Positions 41,795 to 50,986 of a stretch of DNA of 64,000 bases are shown one piece after another. How positions within the stretch are numbered: position 1 is the first letter of the stretch; each line of letters starts with the position of its first letter. Under the pieces are notes generated by a model, which searched no databases, was not told where the DNA came from, and saw only the letters and a list, made by a program, of their open reading frames with translations. The position numbers were made by a program, and so were the translations under genes. Source of the DNA: Flavobacterium buctense (GTDB lineage Bacteria > Bacteroidota > Bacteroidia > Flavobacteriales > Flavobacteriaceae). The stretch is taken from assembly GCF_014486695.1 (NCBI RefSeq), contig NZ_JACTAB010000001.1, positions 434,001 to 498,000 of the forward strand, given 5' to 3'.

Positions 41795-43900
41795 TTATTT
41801 CAAGAATTGATAGGCAATAAGCGCTGTTAAGTAAGCAAAACCACTCATGAAAACCAATTGGATTATCGGCCATTTCCAACTGTTGGTTTCTTTTTTCACA
41901 ATCGCCAAAGTACTGATACACTGCATTGCGAAAGCATAAAAAAGTAATAGCGAAATTCCTGTAGCAAAGTTGAAAACCTTCCTACCATCAGGATGAACTT
42001 CAGCATTCATGCGGTTTTTGATGGTGGTTTCTTCATCGCCGTGACTTCCAACGCTGTAAATGGTTGCCAAGGTTCCGACAAAAACTTCACGAGCGGCAAA
42101 CGAACTTACTACTGCAATTCCTATTTTCCAATCATAACCCAAAGGTTCAATTATAGGTTCAATAGATTTTCCCATGATACCTATATAGGAATTCTCAAGT
42201 TTATAAGAGCTGATTTGATTGTTTACATAGTCAGCATCATCCAAGCGATTTTCCATTTTCACTTTCTTAATAATGATACTTTCTGCATTATCAAACCCTT
42301 TTTTGGGTCCGTGAGAACCTAAAAACCAGAGGATAATTGACAAGGCTAAAATGATTTTTCCGGCACCAAAAACAAACGCTTTGGTTTTCTCAATTACGTT
42401 AATCGCTACGTTTTTGAATAGCGGTAATTTGTAATTAGGCATTTCTACTACGAAATACGATTTGGCTTTCAGTTTTAATATTTTATTCAATATGTAAGCT
42501 GAGAATATAGCCATTCCAAAACCCAAAAGATACAGTACCATTAAAGTAGCTCCTTGTAAACTGAAAAAACCAAACAATCTTTTTTCGGGAATGATTAAGG
42601 CAATTAAAATTGCATAAACCGGTAAACGAGCCGAACAAGTTATGAAAGGTGTGACCAATATCGTAATCAATCGTTCTTTCCAGTTTTCAATATTTCGCGC
42701 ACTCATAATTGCCGGAATTGCACAGGCTGTTCCTGAAATTAAAGGCACAACACTTTTACCGGAAAGTCCGTAACGGCGCATGATTTTGTCCATCAAAAAA
42801 ACTACACGACTCATATAGCCGCTTTCTTCGAGCACCGAAATAAATAGAAATAAAAAAGCAATTTGTGGAATGAAAATCACAATACCGCCAATTCCGGGAA
42901 TAATTCCTTCACAGATTAAATTGGTAAATTCACCCGAAGGAAGATTGTTTTTAGCATAATTCGCCAAATTGGCAAAAGTGCTGTCAATAAATTCCATCGG
43001 TATGCTAGACCAATCAAAAATAGATTGGAAAATCAGCAACAGTATTCCAAAGAAAATGGCATAACCGAAAATCTTATGCGTCAAAATTTTGTCCAATTTT
43101 GAACGCAAATCAGTAGCTTTTGCAGAATCTATTTGTTGCCCGATTTTTAAAGTATCGTTGATGAATTGATAACGCTTGATGGTTTCTTTTTGTTGCAAAC
43201 GTTTTAGCTCCGAATGCGATTTGGCAAAAGAGCTTTGAATTTCCTTTCGCTCCAAATTCAGAAAATTAACATCCTGAGTAATCACTAACCAAAGTTTATA
43301 CAACAGTTGGTTTGGGAAAGCATTTCTTAATTTGTTAAAATAGTCAATATCAATGCTGGAAGCATTTAAACAAGGTTCTGTAGAAAGATTTTTATAATCA
43401 ACTATGGTGTTTTTTAATTCGTCTATGCCTACCTCTTTTCGGGTACTGACCAAAACGATTTTAGTTTTTAATTGTTCTTCCAGATAAGGAATATCCAACG
43501 TAATTCCTTTCGGTTTCATTCGGTCTGACATGTTAATGACCAAAATGGTTGGAATTTCTAAGTCCTTTATTTGGGTAAAAAGCAACAAGTTTCTTTTTAG
43601 GTTTTCAACATCGGTTACCACGACAGCTACATCCGGAAAAAGCTTGTCATTTTTGTTGAGCAATAATTCAATAACTACATTTTCATCAATCGAACTGGCA
43701 TTCAAACTATAAGTTCCGGGTAAGTCGAGAATATTGGCTTTGATGTTGTTGGGTAATTTACAAAAACCAAGTTTTTTATCTACCGTGATCCCGGGATAAT
43801 TTCCAACCTGTTGATTCAATCCGGTAAGTTGATTGAACACCGAAGTTTTTCCGGTATTTGGATTTCCAATAAGCGCAACGGTGATGTTTTGGAGACTCAT
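41795..43900 (-). CDS. feoB: Ferrous iron transport protein B
   Basis: A 701-aa GTPase-membrane protein that imports Fe(II) across the inner membrane. The N-terminal G domain has GNPNTGKTSVFNQLTG (P-loop), a QQVGNYPGITVDKK switch I, LDLPGTYSL (G3) and VINMSDRM (G4). The C-terminal half has two gate regions (CEGIIPGIGGIVIFIPQIAFLF and ISLLLFYAFAMQCISTLA) with about eight to ten spans, including LISGTACAIPAIMSARN. The length is usual for FeoB. It starts 6 nt after feoA. Confidence 0.97.
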   Translation of the reverse strand: MSLQNITVALIGNPNTGKTSVFNQLTGLNQQVGNYPGITVDKKLGFCKLPNNIKANILDLPGTYSLNASSIDENVVIELLLNKNDKLFPDVAVVVTDVENLKRNLLLFTQIKDLEIPTILVINMSDRMKPKGITLDIPYLEEQLKTKIVLVSTRKEVGIDELKNTIVDYKNLSTEPCLNASSIDIDYFNKLRNAFPNQLLYKLWLVITQDVNFLNLERKEIQSSFAKSHSELKRLQQKETIKRYQFINDTLKIGQQIDSAKATDLRSKLDKILTHKIFGYAIFFGILLLIFQSIFDWSSIPMEFIDSTFANLANYAKNNLPSGEFTNLICEGIIPGIGGIVIFIPQIAFLFLFISVLEESGYMSRVVFLMDKIMRRYGLSGKSVVPLISGTACAIPAIMSARNIENWKERLITILVTPFITCSARLPVYAILIALIIPEKRLFGFFSLQGATLMVLYLLGFGMAIFSAYILNKILKLKAKSYFVVEMPNYKLPLFKNVAINVIEKTKAFVFGAGKIILALSIILWFLGSHGPKKGFDNAESIIIKKVKMENRLDDADYVNNQISSYKLENSYIGIMGKSIEPIIEPLGYDWKIGIAVVSSFAAREVFVGTLATIYSVGSHGDEETTIKNRMNAEVHPDGRKVFNFATGISLLLFYAFAMQCISTLAIVKKETNSWKWPIIQLVFMSGFAYLTALIAYQFLK

Positions 43901-43906
43901 TTTTGA

Positions 43907-44143
43907 TTATTTGTCAAGGATTTCAACTTTAATTTCATGAGCCGTTTCTTTTCTTATGGCTAAATGTGAACCGTTGTTAACATTGATGTAAATGGGATCG
44001 CCAAGCGGTGCAATTTGAATAATTTCGATGTCATTATCAGGCAAACAACCCATTTCTAACAGTTTTAGTGGGATTTTATCTAAATCAACATAAGTGATGA
44101 CAGCTTTGTCTCCAATTTTTAATAAATCAACAGTAGTTTTCAA
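43907..44143 (-). CDS. feoA: Ferrous iron transport protein A (TTG start)
   Basis: A 78-aa SH3-like cytoplasmic partner of FeoB, with the opening TVDLLKIGDKAVI, the KLLEMGCLPDNDIEIIQIAPLGDPIYI core and a LAIRKETAHEIKV ending, all normal for FeoA. The start is TTG at 44143: an in-frame TAA lies two codons upstream and there is no ATG before the conserved N terminus, so the choice is forced. The upstream box and -7 element suggest iron-regulated expression with feoB. Confidence 0.93.
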   Translation of the reverse strand: MKTTVDLLKIGDKAVITYVDLDKIPLKLLEMGCLPDNDIEIIQIAPLGDPIYINVNNGSHLAIRKETAHEIKVEILDK

Positions 44144-44145
44144 TG

Positions 44146-44165
44146 CTTATTTAGATTGAATTAAG
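44146..44165. promoter_or_regulatory. Palindrome-like box in the feoA leader
   Basis: CTTATTTAGATTGAATTAAG has 7-nt inverted arms (CTTATTT/AATTAAG, one mismatch) around a 6-nt spacer, and contains the 13 nt shared with the FecA-like receptor leader. It lies 2 nt upstream of the feoA start, at or just after the expected transcription start. Confidence 0.5.
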
Positions 44166-44169
44166 ATTA

Positions 44170-44177
44170 CAAAAGTA
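44170..44177 (-). promoter_or_regulatory. -7 promoter element TACTTTTG for feoAB
   Basis: An exact TAnnTTTG match on the minus strand, 26 nt before the feoA TTG. Confidence 0.55.
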
Positions 44178-44217
44178 GGGATAAAAAAAGAAAACCGAAT
44201 GATAATTGTCAGTTTAA

Positions 44218-44892
44218 CTAATTTTTATCGTCTTCCAACAACCAATTAATGTCGGCTATTAATTTTTGAATGTCTTCTTTTTTAGTGCCGTCATAAAATC
44301 CGCGAACCCTTTTTTGGGCATCAACCAAGACAAAATTTTCGGTGTGAACCATATCATAAAGTTCTTCGGGTTTGCCCAATTTTACTGCCAGATAAGATTT
44401 ACGTGCCATAGCATAAATTTCCTTTTTGTCACCGGTAACTAAATTCCATTTAGCATCATCGACACCATGTTTTATTGCATATTTCTTTAAAATGGGAACA
44501 CTGTCAATCTCAGGTGTTACACTGTGTGACAACAGCATTACTTTTGGGTTATTCAAAAATGCTTTTTGCACATCAATCATGTTTTTACTCATTACAGGGC
44601 AAATAGAGCCACAAGTCGTAAAGAAAAAATCGGCTACATATATTTTACCTTCATAATCTTTTTGAGTAATGGTTTCCCCATTTTGATTGGTAAAGGAAAA
44701 GTCAGCTATTTTATGGTATTTCTCAACATATTGCACGGTGCTGTCCACCAATTCCGGATTCACATCGGCCGGATTGAATATCGGAAGTCTTTTGCTTGGT
44801 TTTAAAACATGGTAAAAAAGCGAAACTGTTATGATAGAGAAGATGACGAAAGTGCCAATAAAGATTCGGTATTTTTTAATAAAATCAAGCAT
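44218..44892 (-). CDS. SCO1/SenC-family copper chaperone / thiol protein
   Basis: A 224-aa membrane-anchored periplasmic protein. One N-terminal span (IFIGTFVIFSIITVSLFYHVL) is followed by a thioredoxin fold with DFSFTNQNGETITQKDYEGK, the metal-binding CGSICP (CxxxCP) in FFFTTCGSICPVM, and the distal His in DMVHTENFVLVD. SCO proteins deliver copper to cytochrome oxidase CuA or act as thiol oxidoreductases; the actual client is not visible here. It has its own -7 element and lies 75 nt upstream of feoA on the same strand. Confidence 0.92.
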   Translation of the reverse strand: MLDFIKKYRIFIGTFVIFSIITVSLFYHVLKPSKRLPIFNPADVNPELVDSTVQYVEKYHKIADFSFTNQNGETITQKDYEGKIYVADFFFTTCGSICPVMSKNMIDVQKAFLNNPKVMLLSHSVTPEIDSVPILKKYAIKHGVDDAKWNLVTGDKKEIYAMARKSYLAVKLGKPEELYDMVHTENFVLVDAQKRVRGFYDGTKKEDIQKLIADINWLLEDDKN

Positions 44893-44903
44893 TCTTTTTT
44901 TAG

Positions 44904-44911
44904 CAAAAATA
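44904..44911 (-). promoter_or_regulatory. -7 promoter element TATTTTTG for the SCO gene
   Basis: An exact TAnnTTTG match on the minus strand, 11 nt before the ATG at 44892, with a TTTG (44928-44931 on the minus strand) 16 nt further upstream. Confidence 0.6.
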
Positions 44912-44996
44912 CAAAAGCTATGTCAATCAAACTTGTTTTTAAAACTAATCAACACTTATAATTTTGTTAAATATGCATTTCTAAAATGATATTCGA

Positions 44997-45004
44997 TAAA
45001 TTTG
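44997..45004 (+). promoter_or_regulatory. -7 promoter element TAAATTTG for the M13 peptidase gene
   Basis: An exact TAnnTTTG match 28 nt before the ATG at 45033. Confidence 0.55.
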
Positions 45005-45032
45005 TAAAAACTAACAAAAAAATTCAATTTCT

Positions 45033-47084
45033 ATGAAAAAAAATACCACATCAAGAGCATTACTGGCTACCGTTATGTTGGCTAGCTTTATTCAAATCAA
45101 TGCGCAAGAGAAAAAGCCCGGAATTGATTTGTCATTGATGGATAAATCAGTTAGACCCAATGATAATTTTTTCAATTTTGTTAACGGTACTTGGGTTAAA
45201 AACACTGAAATTCCGGCTGACCGAGTTCGATGGGGCAGTTTTGATGAGTTGCGACAAAAAACCGATATTGATGCCTTAGCCATTTTGGAAGAGGCTTCAA
45301 AAAATCCGGCCTATAAATCAAATACCGATCAAGGAAAAGCCATCAATCTTTACAAATCGATTATGGATACCGTGGCTCGAAATAAAGCCGGGATAAAACC
45401 TTTGAAACCTTATTTGGACAAAATCAATGCGGTAAAAAATGTGGCCGATTTGCAAAAGTTGATGATTGAAATGGCCTCCAAAGGCGGGATAGGATTTTTT
45501 GGTGTTGGTGTAGGAACCGATGCTAAAAACAGCAACAGAAATGTGGTTAATGTCGGACCGGGTTCTTTAGGATTACCTGACAGAGATTATTATGTTTCCG
45601 AAGATGCTGATTCTAAAGGGAAAAGAGATAAATATGTTGATCACTTAGTTAAAATGCTTCAACTCATTGGAGACAAACCGGTAGATGCCAAGAAAAATGC
45701 TGTAAAAATACTAGACTTGGAAATCACTATGTCGAAACCAAGATTAGACCGTGTAGAAAGAAGAGATCGAAGAAAAACGTACAACCCAATGACGGTGGCC
45801 GATTTGCAAAAATTAACACCAGCGATTAATTGGGATGCATACATCACTGGTATCGGATTGCCAAAAACAGATTCTGTTATTGTTGCCCAACCAAGATACA
45901 TGGAAGCTTTACAAGAAATTCTCTCCCAAAATAAAGTAGAAGATTGGAAAGCCTACATGCGTTGGACGTTGCTAAATGATGCAGCAAGCAAGTTATCGAC
46001 TACAATTGAAAAAGCCAATTGGGATTTTTACAGCAAAACCCTGAGTGGCGCTGTGAAACAAAGACCGTTGAATGAAAGAGCGCTTCAAGTAATTAATGGC
46101 GCTACCGGAGAAGCATTGGGTAAACTATACGTAGAGAAAATGTTTCCGGCTGAAGCCAAAACAAAAGCGGAAAGAATGATTAGAAATGTCATTACAGCTT
46201 ATGAAAACAGAATTAATAATTTAACTTGGATGTCGCCACAAACCAAAATCAACGCTATAGAAAAGTTGAATAAAATGACGATCAAAATTGGTTATCCCGA
46301 CAAGTGGAAAGACTATACGGCATTGACCATAAAAGGTGTGGATGAAGGCGGAACTTATTTTGACAATGCCATGAGCATTACCAATTGGAATTTCAAGAGA
46401 AACCTAGAAAAATTAGGCAAACCGGTAGACAAAACTGAATGGGGAATGTCGCCTCAAACGGTAAATGCGTATTTCAATCCGTCTAATAACGAAATTGTTT
46501 TTCCTGCAGCTATTTTGCAACCCCCATTTTATGATTACAAAGCCGACGAAGCGGTGAATTATGGCGGTATTGGCGCGGTCATTGGTCATGAGATTTCACA
46601 CGGATTTGACGATTCGGGTTCCAGATATAATGCTGATGGGAACTTGGTGAATTGGTGGACAGACGAAGATTTGAAACAATTTACTGCCTTAGGAAATGCT
46701 TTGGCAGATCAGTATTCTGCTTTAGAACCACTTCCGGGAATCCGCGTAGATGGTAAATTTACTTTAGGAGAAAACATCGGAGATTTAGGTGGCATAAATG
46801 CAGCTTATGACGGATTGCAATTGTATTTAAAAGAAAATGGGAATCCGGGATTAATTGACGGTTACACACCGGAGCAAAGGTTGTTTATTTCTTGGGCTAC
46901 CATTTGGAGAAGTAAAATGAGAGACGAAGCTATAAAAAATCAAGTGAAAACCGATCCGCATTCACCGGGAATGTACAGGGCTTATGTGCCGTTGTTGAAC
47001 TTGGAAACTTTTTACCAAGCTTTCGATATCAAACCGGGTGATGGTATGTACGTTGAGCCGGATAAACGAGTTAAAATCTGGTAA
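45033..47084 (+). CDS. M13-family (neprilysin-like) metalloendopeptidase
   Basis: A 683-aa protein with signal peptide MKKNTTSRALLATVMLASFIQINAQ. The N-terminal peptidase_M13_N region opens DLSLMDKSVRPNDNFFNFVNGTW. The catalytic domain has HEISH (His519, Glu520, His523) in GHEISHGFDDSG, the third ligand Glu in GENIGDLGG, and VNAYFNPSNNEIVFPAAILQPPFYD (interrupted here) as substrate-binding strands. The C terminus ends VEPDKRVKIW, the usual CxVW-like end without the Cys. Probably periplasmic, degrading oligopeptides. It stands alone. Confidence 0.95.
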   Translation: MKKNTTSRALLATVMLASFIQINAQEKKPGIDLSLMDKSVRPNDNFFNFVNGTWVKNTEIPADRVRWGSFDELRQKTDIDALAILEEASKNPAYKSNTDQGKAINLYKSIMDTVARNKAGIKPLKPYLDKINAVKNVADLQKLMIEMASKGGIGFFGVGVGTDAKNSNRNVVNVGPGSLGLPDRDYYVSEDADSKGKRDKYVDHLVKMLQLIGDKPVDAKKNAVKILDLEITMSKPRLDRVERRDRRKTYNPMTVADLQKLTPAINWDAYITGIGLPKTDSVIVAQPRYMEALQEILSQNKVEDWKAYMRWTLLNDAASKLSTTIEKANWDFYSKTLSGAVKQRPLNERALQVINGATGEALGKLYVEKMFPAEAKTKAERMIRNVITAYENRINNLTWMSPQTKINAIEKLNKMTIKIGYPDKWKDYTALTIKGVDEGGTYFDNAMSITNWNFKRNLEKLGKPVDKTEWGMSPQTVNAYFNPSNNEIVFPAAILQPPFYDYKADEAVNYGGIGAVIGHEISHGFDDSGSRYNADGNLVNWWTDEDLKQFTALGNALADQYSALEPLPGIRVDGKFTLGENIGDLGGINAAYDGLQLYLKENGNPGLIDGYTPEQRLFISWATIWRSKMRDEAIKNQVKTDPHSPGMYRAYVPLLNLETFYQAFDIKPGDGMYVEPDKRVKIW

Positions 47085-47096
47085 GAAAAATTAAAG

Positions 47097-47125
47097 ACCT
47101 CAAGTTTATTCTTGAGGTTTTTTTA
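47097..47125. terminator. Bidirectional intrinsic terminator
   Basis: ACCTCAAG (47097-47104) pairs with CTTGAGGT (47111-47118), with a 6-nt loop and a run of T. It overlaps the stop region of the convergent 81-aa gene. Confidence 0.8.
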
Positions 47126-47351
47126 TGGTTTTTAGTAAGCCAATGACACTTACAATTGCCCAAGTTCCTTCGAGAATTATGAAGGGCCAAAAACGGATTA
47201 AAACCGAAGCATAACAAGCGATACTTGCCCCAATTATATTCAGTACAAAAAACAAAACACCGTCTTTTTTAATCCAAGAAAAGATGTTTAAAAAATAGGC
47301 GATAAGAATTAATCCAACACCAATTGTTCCAATGATATCGTTTGTGTTCAT
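47106..47351 (-). CDS. Small CBU_0592-like membrane protein
   Basis: An 81-aa protein with three hydrophobic spans (IIGTIGVGLILIAYFLNIF, VLFFVLNIIGASIACYAS and FIILEGTWAIVSVIGLL), matching the layout of small CBU_0592-type inner-membrane proteins of unknown function. The assignment is tentative. Its ATG overlaps the stop of the preceding epimerase-like gene by 4 nt (ATGA), making it the last gene of a three-gene operon. Confidence 0.75.
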   Translation of the reverse strand: MNTNDIIGTIGVGLILIAYFLNIFSWIKKDGVLFFVLNIIGASIACYASVLIRFWPFIILEGTWAIVSVIGLLKTIKKPQE

Positions 47352-48151
47352 AAGATTTTGTTTTGAAATTCGTAATTCAAAACCCCTTCAATTTTATCAC
47401 TCAAAATAGTTTTTCCCAAAGAAGATTTACTTTCGTCAAACTTAGGCAAAGCTAAGTTGAATGCTATTGCTTTTTGAATGTAATAGTCTTTTCGCGTTGG
47501 GTGAAATGGCGTTACAGCATTAAAGGTTTCGCCAAAACAATCTTCTTTAATAACACGTTCAATAATGCCGACACAATCTATTTGATGAATCAAATTAATA
47601 GGTGCTTCCGGATTTTCCAGGTTTTGTCTTCCGGCTAAAAAATGAATCGGATGCCGGTCTTCGCCAAGTAAGCCGCCGAAACGAATTACTGTGGTTTTGA
47701 AGTTCGGATTGCTTTGTAAAATGAGTTCAACTTCTACTAATTGTTTTCCGCTTTCGGAATCCGGTTGCAGTTTTGTATCTTCTGTGATGATGGAATTATC
47801 ATCGGGATAAACCGAAGTCGAACTCACAAAAAGCACTTTCTTTACTTTGGTTTTTTCAATAAACGGAATTAGCAGTTGAATTTTAGCCACAAAATTTCCC
47901 CGTGAATTTCCTCTTACTTTAGGCGGAATGTCTATAATTAAAATTTCGGAATTGGATAAAAAAGAGTCTATGTCACCACTGATTTCGTTTTCGGATAAAA
48001 CAACTTGGAAAGCGTTAATTCCGGTGTTCTGCAATACAGAAATTTTATCTAATGAAGTCGTCGAACCTTTCACCGAAAACCCTTTTGTCAATAAAGATTT
48101 CGCTAAAGGTAAACCCAGCCAACCGCAACCTAAAATGCTGATGTTTTTCAT
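47348..48151 (-). CDS. NAD(P)-binding epimerase/SDR-like protein (YeeZ type)
   Basis: A 267-aa Rossmann protein. The N-terminal ISILGCGWLGLPLAKSLLTKGFSVKGSTTS has the GxGxxG nucleotide-binding loop, followed by VLFVSSTSVYPDD with the SDR-type Ser and Tyr region, RFGGLLGEDRHP and LIHQIDCVGIIERVI. This resembles the extended SDR/YeeZ group. The substrate is unknown. Its start shares one base with the M28 peptidase stop (TAATG) and its end overlaps the next gene, so the three are co-translated. Confidence 0.82.
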   Translation of the reverse strand: MKNISILGCGWLGLPLAKSLLTKGFSVKGSTTSLDKISVLQNTGINAFQVVLSENEISGDIDSFLSNSEILIIDIPPKVRGNSRGNFVAKIQLLIPFIEKTKVKKVLFVSSTSVYPDDNSIITEDTKLQPDSESGKQLVEVELILQSNPNFKTTVIRFGGLLGEDRHPIHFLAGRQNLENPEAPINLIHQIDCVGIIERVIKEDCFGETFNAVTPFHPTRKDYYIQKAIAFNLALPKFDESKSSLGKTILSDKIEGVLNYEFQNKIL

Positions 48152-50532
48152 TATCGTATACTGTCAACCACAACGGTTAGACTGTCTTTTTGTGTTGCCC
48201 TACGAAAGACAGGTTTAGCCTCAAGGCTTTTGGGAGAAGCTTTAACTTTTTGTCGAATAATAACGGCGTCATTTAAAACAAATGGTGTTGGTATCATCCA
48301 TGATCTTCTTGGAGTTATGTTAAATAATGAATTGGTCATCAAATCAAACGAACTTTCCACCAAATTTAAATCCAGTTTTTTATCGGCAGGAATCGAAAAA
48401 CTCAATTCTAAGGGAAGATTATCAACCACATAATAACTCAACAATTTCCCACTGGTTTTGCTTGAAATATTGCTTTTAAAGTTGATAGATTTTACACCAT
48501 TGGCTATAAAGTTATTAATGGTGATGTTGTTATTATTGAAAAGATCGTAACGATTTACCTTTCGGTTTGGTGTGATTCTGATTCGATACAAACGTTGGTT
48601 GCCTTGCAAAGTATCTCGTAAGAATTCTATGGTTGGTTTGGCGATGTTTTTAACTGGTGCTGACGCCATAAAGGTATATTGCGAACCATATTTACTGTAC
48701 AATTTGTTGGTGTTTAAAGTTGCACCACTTTTCGGTTTTTCGCCTAAATACCCTTTCGTCCATTCGTCTAAATTGACATCATAAGTAGCCCAATGTGCTT
48801 TTTTGTCATCGGCATCTAAAATGTAAACCAAGCTGTTTGGTTTGGCTTTCCCATAAGCATAATCCGAACCTTGATGTGCTTTGATGAATAAACCAAGCGA
48901 TAACAAAAAGAAAACCAGAGACCAAATGCCTTTTCGGGCAAACGAACCAAAAATCGGCAGCAATAATGTGAAAGCTAAGACGGTTAGTATGGCAGTGCCA
49001 AATAAAATTTTTAATCCCAATCCTATCGGAAACATTTGGATAAAAGGAACGATGATAAATAAGGTCGGAATAGCCAATAAACCATTGATAAACCAATTAG
49101 ACTTTTGCGTCAATACAAAAATGCCTAACATCAAAGCGCTCGAAAGCACAGGAATAATTAAAAATCCGGCTCCCGGTAATTGTAAAGCGATAGCGATATT
49201 GATTAGCAACCATAAAAATAAGGGCGCAATCATTTGGTTCATTTCGGGATTGCGTTTGCCGTTATTTTGGTAGAATAAAAAGCAAATGGCTAACGTCAAA
49301 CTCACAAAAGCATAGATGTAATCGTGACCGTTATAAGTAAATCCGTGAAGGATGTCTTGGTATTCAGGATAGAAATTGAGTAATAATTTCCAACCCACAT
49401 AGGTTACTAAACCGGCAGAAATTAAGGAACCTAATAACGGTACAAACCCTTTAATGACCTCATCCATCCGCAAAACATGTTTGCCCATTCCAATAAATAA
49501 AAACAGTAAAACCAATCCGAATCCGATAATGACCATAGGTAAAATCCAGCCAAAAGGATAACTCAAAAAGCCAAAAGGAACACTAAAGTAAACCTTATCA
49601 TCACTTGAATTCAGGTTTTTCAAATCGGCATTCGCAAAATGTTTCAATAACGGAAACAAATAAGTGCCTTGATGTGCTAAGGATTTTGGGTCTAAGTGCT
49701 CCAATTTATCTTGTGAAGTATGGTAGTCATAATGGCCATCAATAAAGGCAAAATTGAATCCTTGAATTTTTCCTTCTTCTCTGAAAACGGTTAAATCAGT
49801 ATCGTTCGGCAACATTTTATAAATGCTGTACATCAGTGAATTCGAAACCGGATATTGGGCTTTGCCATCGCAGAAAGCTTCTACCATTTTGGCATTTCCT
49901 TGATTGGTTTCCATTAACATATAACTTGGTCCGGACGAACCGCGCGCTTCGAAATTCAACACCAAACCCACTTCCTTTGCCCAACGGTGTTGCGTTACAA
50001 AAAGAGCGGCACCGTTTAACCCCAATTCTTCTGCATCACTGAAAAGAATAATGATGTCGTTTTTATGAGGCGTTTTATTGTGCAAAAAAGCACGAACATT
50101 TTCTATAATGGTGGCCACACCTGAAGCATCGTCACTAGCGCCATGTGAAAAGGAATGCGGCGCACTGTCGTAATGGGAAAGCAGTAACAAAGATTTAGTA
50201 TTGGCAGTTCCTTTAATTTTGGCCAAAATGTTTTTCGATTGCACCAAAGTGCCTTTTTCGGTCATCGTAAATCCTTCTTGTAGCGAAGTTTCTATGCCTA
50301 AATTTTGCAATTCCTTTTGCAGGTATTGCGCCACCGCTTCATGATTTTTGGAACCAACATAGTGGGGTTTTACGGTCATCGCTTTAACGGTTTGCAAAGC
50401 TCTTGTTGTAGAAAATTCAGAGAGTGGCGCTTCTGTTTTGTCGTAATCTTGCGGCATCATAAAGTAAAAGACACCGAAAATAACGGCTACTACAAACAGA
50501 AAACTTAAAAGTGAAGGTTGGTTGTTTTTCAT
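48151..50532 (-). CDS. M28-family zinc peptidase with C-terminal membrane domain
   Basis: A 793-aa protein with an N-terminal signal anchor (LLSFLFVVAVIFGVFYFMM), then an M28 aminopeptidase domain: LLLLSHYDSAPHSFSHGASDDASGVATI (metal His and Asp), ILFSDAEELGLNGAALF (catalytic Glu) and FAFIDGHYDYHTSQD (last metal His). From about residue 325 there are roughly eight membrane spans and then a C-terminal soluble domain. The arrangement resembles ER-type Fxna/vacuolar M28 peptidases and many Bacteroidota homologues. It probably faces the periplasm. Confidence 0.9.
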   Translation of the reverse strand: MKNNQPSLLSFLFVVAVIFGVFYFMMPQDYDKTEAPLSEFSTTRALQTVKAMTVKPHYVGSKNHEAVAQYLQKELQNLGIETSLQEGFTMTEKGTLVQSKNILAKIKGTANTKSLLLLSHYDSAPHSFSHGASDDASGVATIIENVRAFLHNKTPHKNDIIILFSDAEELGLNGAALFVTQHRWAKEVGLVLNFEARGSSGPSYMLMETNQGNAKMVEAFCDGKAQYPVSNSLMYSIYKMLPNDTDLTVFREEGKIQGFNFAFIDGHYDYHTSQDKLEHLDPKSLAHQGTYLFPLLKHFANADLKNLNSSDDKVYFSVPFGFLSYPFGWILPMVIIGFGLVLLFLFIGMGKHVLRMDEVIKGFVPLLGSLISAGLVTYVGWKLLLNFYPEYQDILHGFTYNGHDYIYAFVSLTLAICFLFYQNNGKRNPEMNQMIAPLFLWLLINIAIALQLPGAGFLIIPVLSSALMLGIFVLTQKSNWFINGLLAIPTLFIIVPFIQMFPIGLGLKILFGTAILTVLAFTLLLPIFGSFARKGIWSLVFFLLSLGLFIKAHQGSDYAYGKAKPNSLVYILDADDKKAHWATYDVNLDEWTKGYLGEKPKSGATLNTNKLYSKYGSQYTFMASAPVKNIAKPTIEFLRDTLQGNQRLYRIRITPNRKVNRYDLFNNNNITINNFIANGVKSINFKSNISSKTSGKLLSYYVVDNLPLELSFSIPADKKLDLNLVESSFDLMTNSLFNITPRRSWMIPTPFVLNDAVIIRQKVKASPKSLEAKPVFRRATQKDSLTVVVDSIR

Positions 50533-50584
50533 TCTTGGTTGGTTGTTTGTGCTTTGTATGCAAACAAAGGACTTGGTAAATTTA

Positions 50585-50935
50585 CTAAATATCTTTTTTA
50601 ACTAATACATAAAAATCATGGTCCAATGGCATATACCCTTGGTCATACACAAAATAGTATGTATTTCCCGTTTTTGTACTTAAAATAGTGGTCAGATATT
50701 CAAAGTCAAATCCTTTACTCAGTAGTTTGGTTTTTGTAGTTTTCGATTTGCCTTCCCCATTCAACTCCGAAAGGATGCGGTAATTTTTGCGCAACTTGTT
50801 GTTGATGTTTCGCATGTAATTAGTGCTGTCCTTGTTAATTTTGTTGTTGTAGGCATTGCGACAACCATCGCTACAGAACTTTTTGTCCTCGCGGCCTACA
50901 ATTTTTTCACTACATTCTAAACAGGTTTTATCCAT
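50585..50935 (-). CDS. Small zinc-ribbon-like hypothetical protein
   Basis: A 116-aa protein. The N terminus, CLECSEKIVGREDKKFCSDGCRN, has four cysteines arranged CxxC...CxxxC as in a treble-clef/zinc-ribbon. The middle is very basic and Asn-rich, and the end is a beta-type stretch (TYYFVYDQGYMPLDHDFYVLVKK). No signal peptide. Nucleic-acid or protein binding is possible but unproven. It is separated from the M28 operon by about 50 nt and has the repeat element in its upstream region. Confidence 0.7.
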   Translation of the reverse strand: MDKTCLECSEKIVGREDKKFCSDGCRNAYNNKINKDSTNYMRNINNKLRKNYRILSELNGEGKSKTTKTKLLSKGFDFEYLTTILSTKTGNTYYFVYDQGYMPLDHDFYVLVKKDI

Positions 50936-50986
50936 GGTTTTATAATTTATTTTATCGCTGTCCTAAAGTTCATCCGAAGGTTTAGA

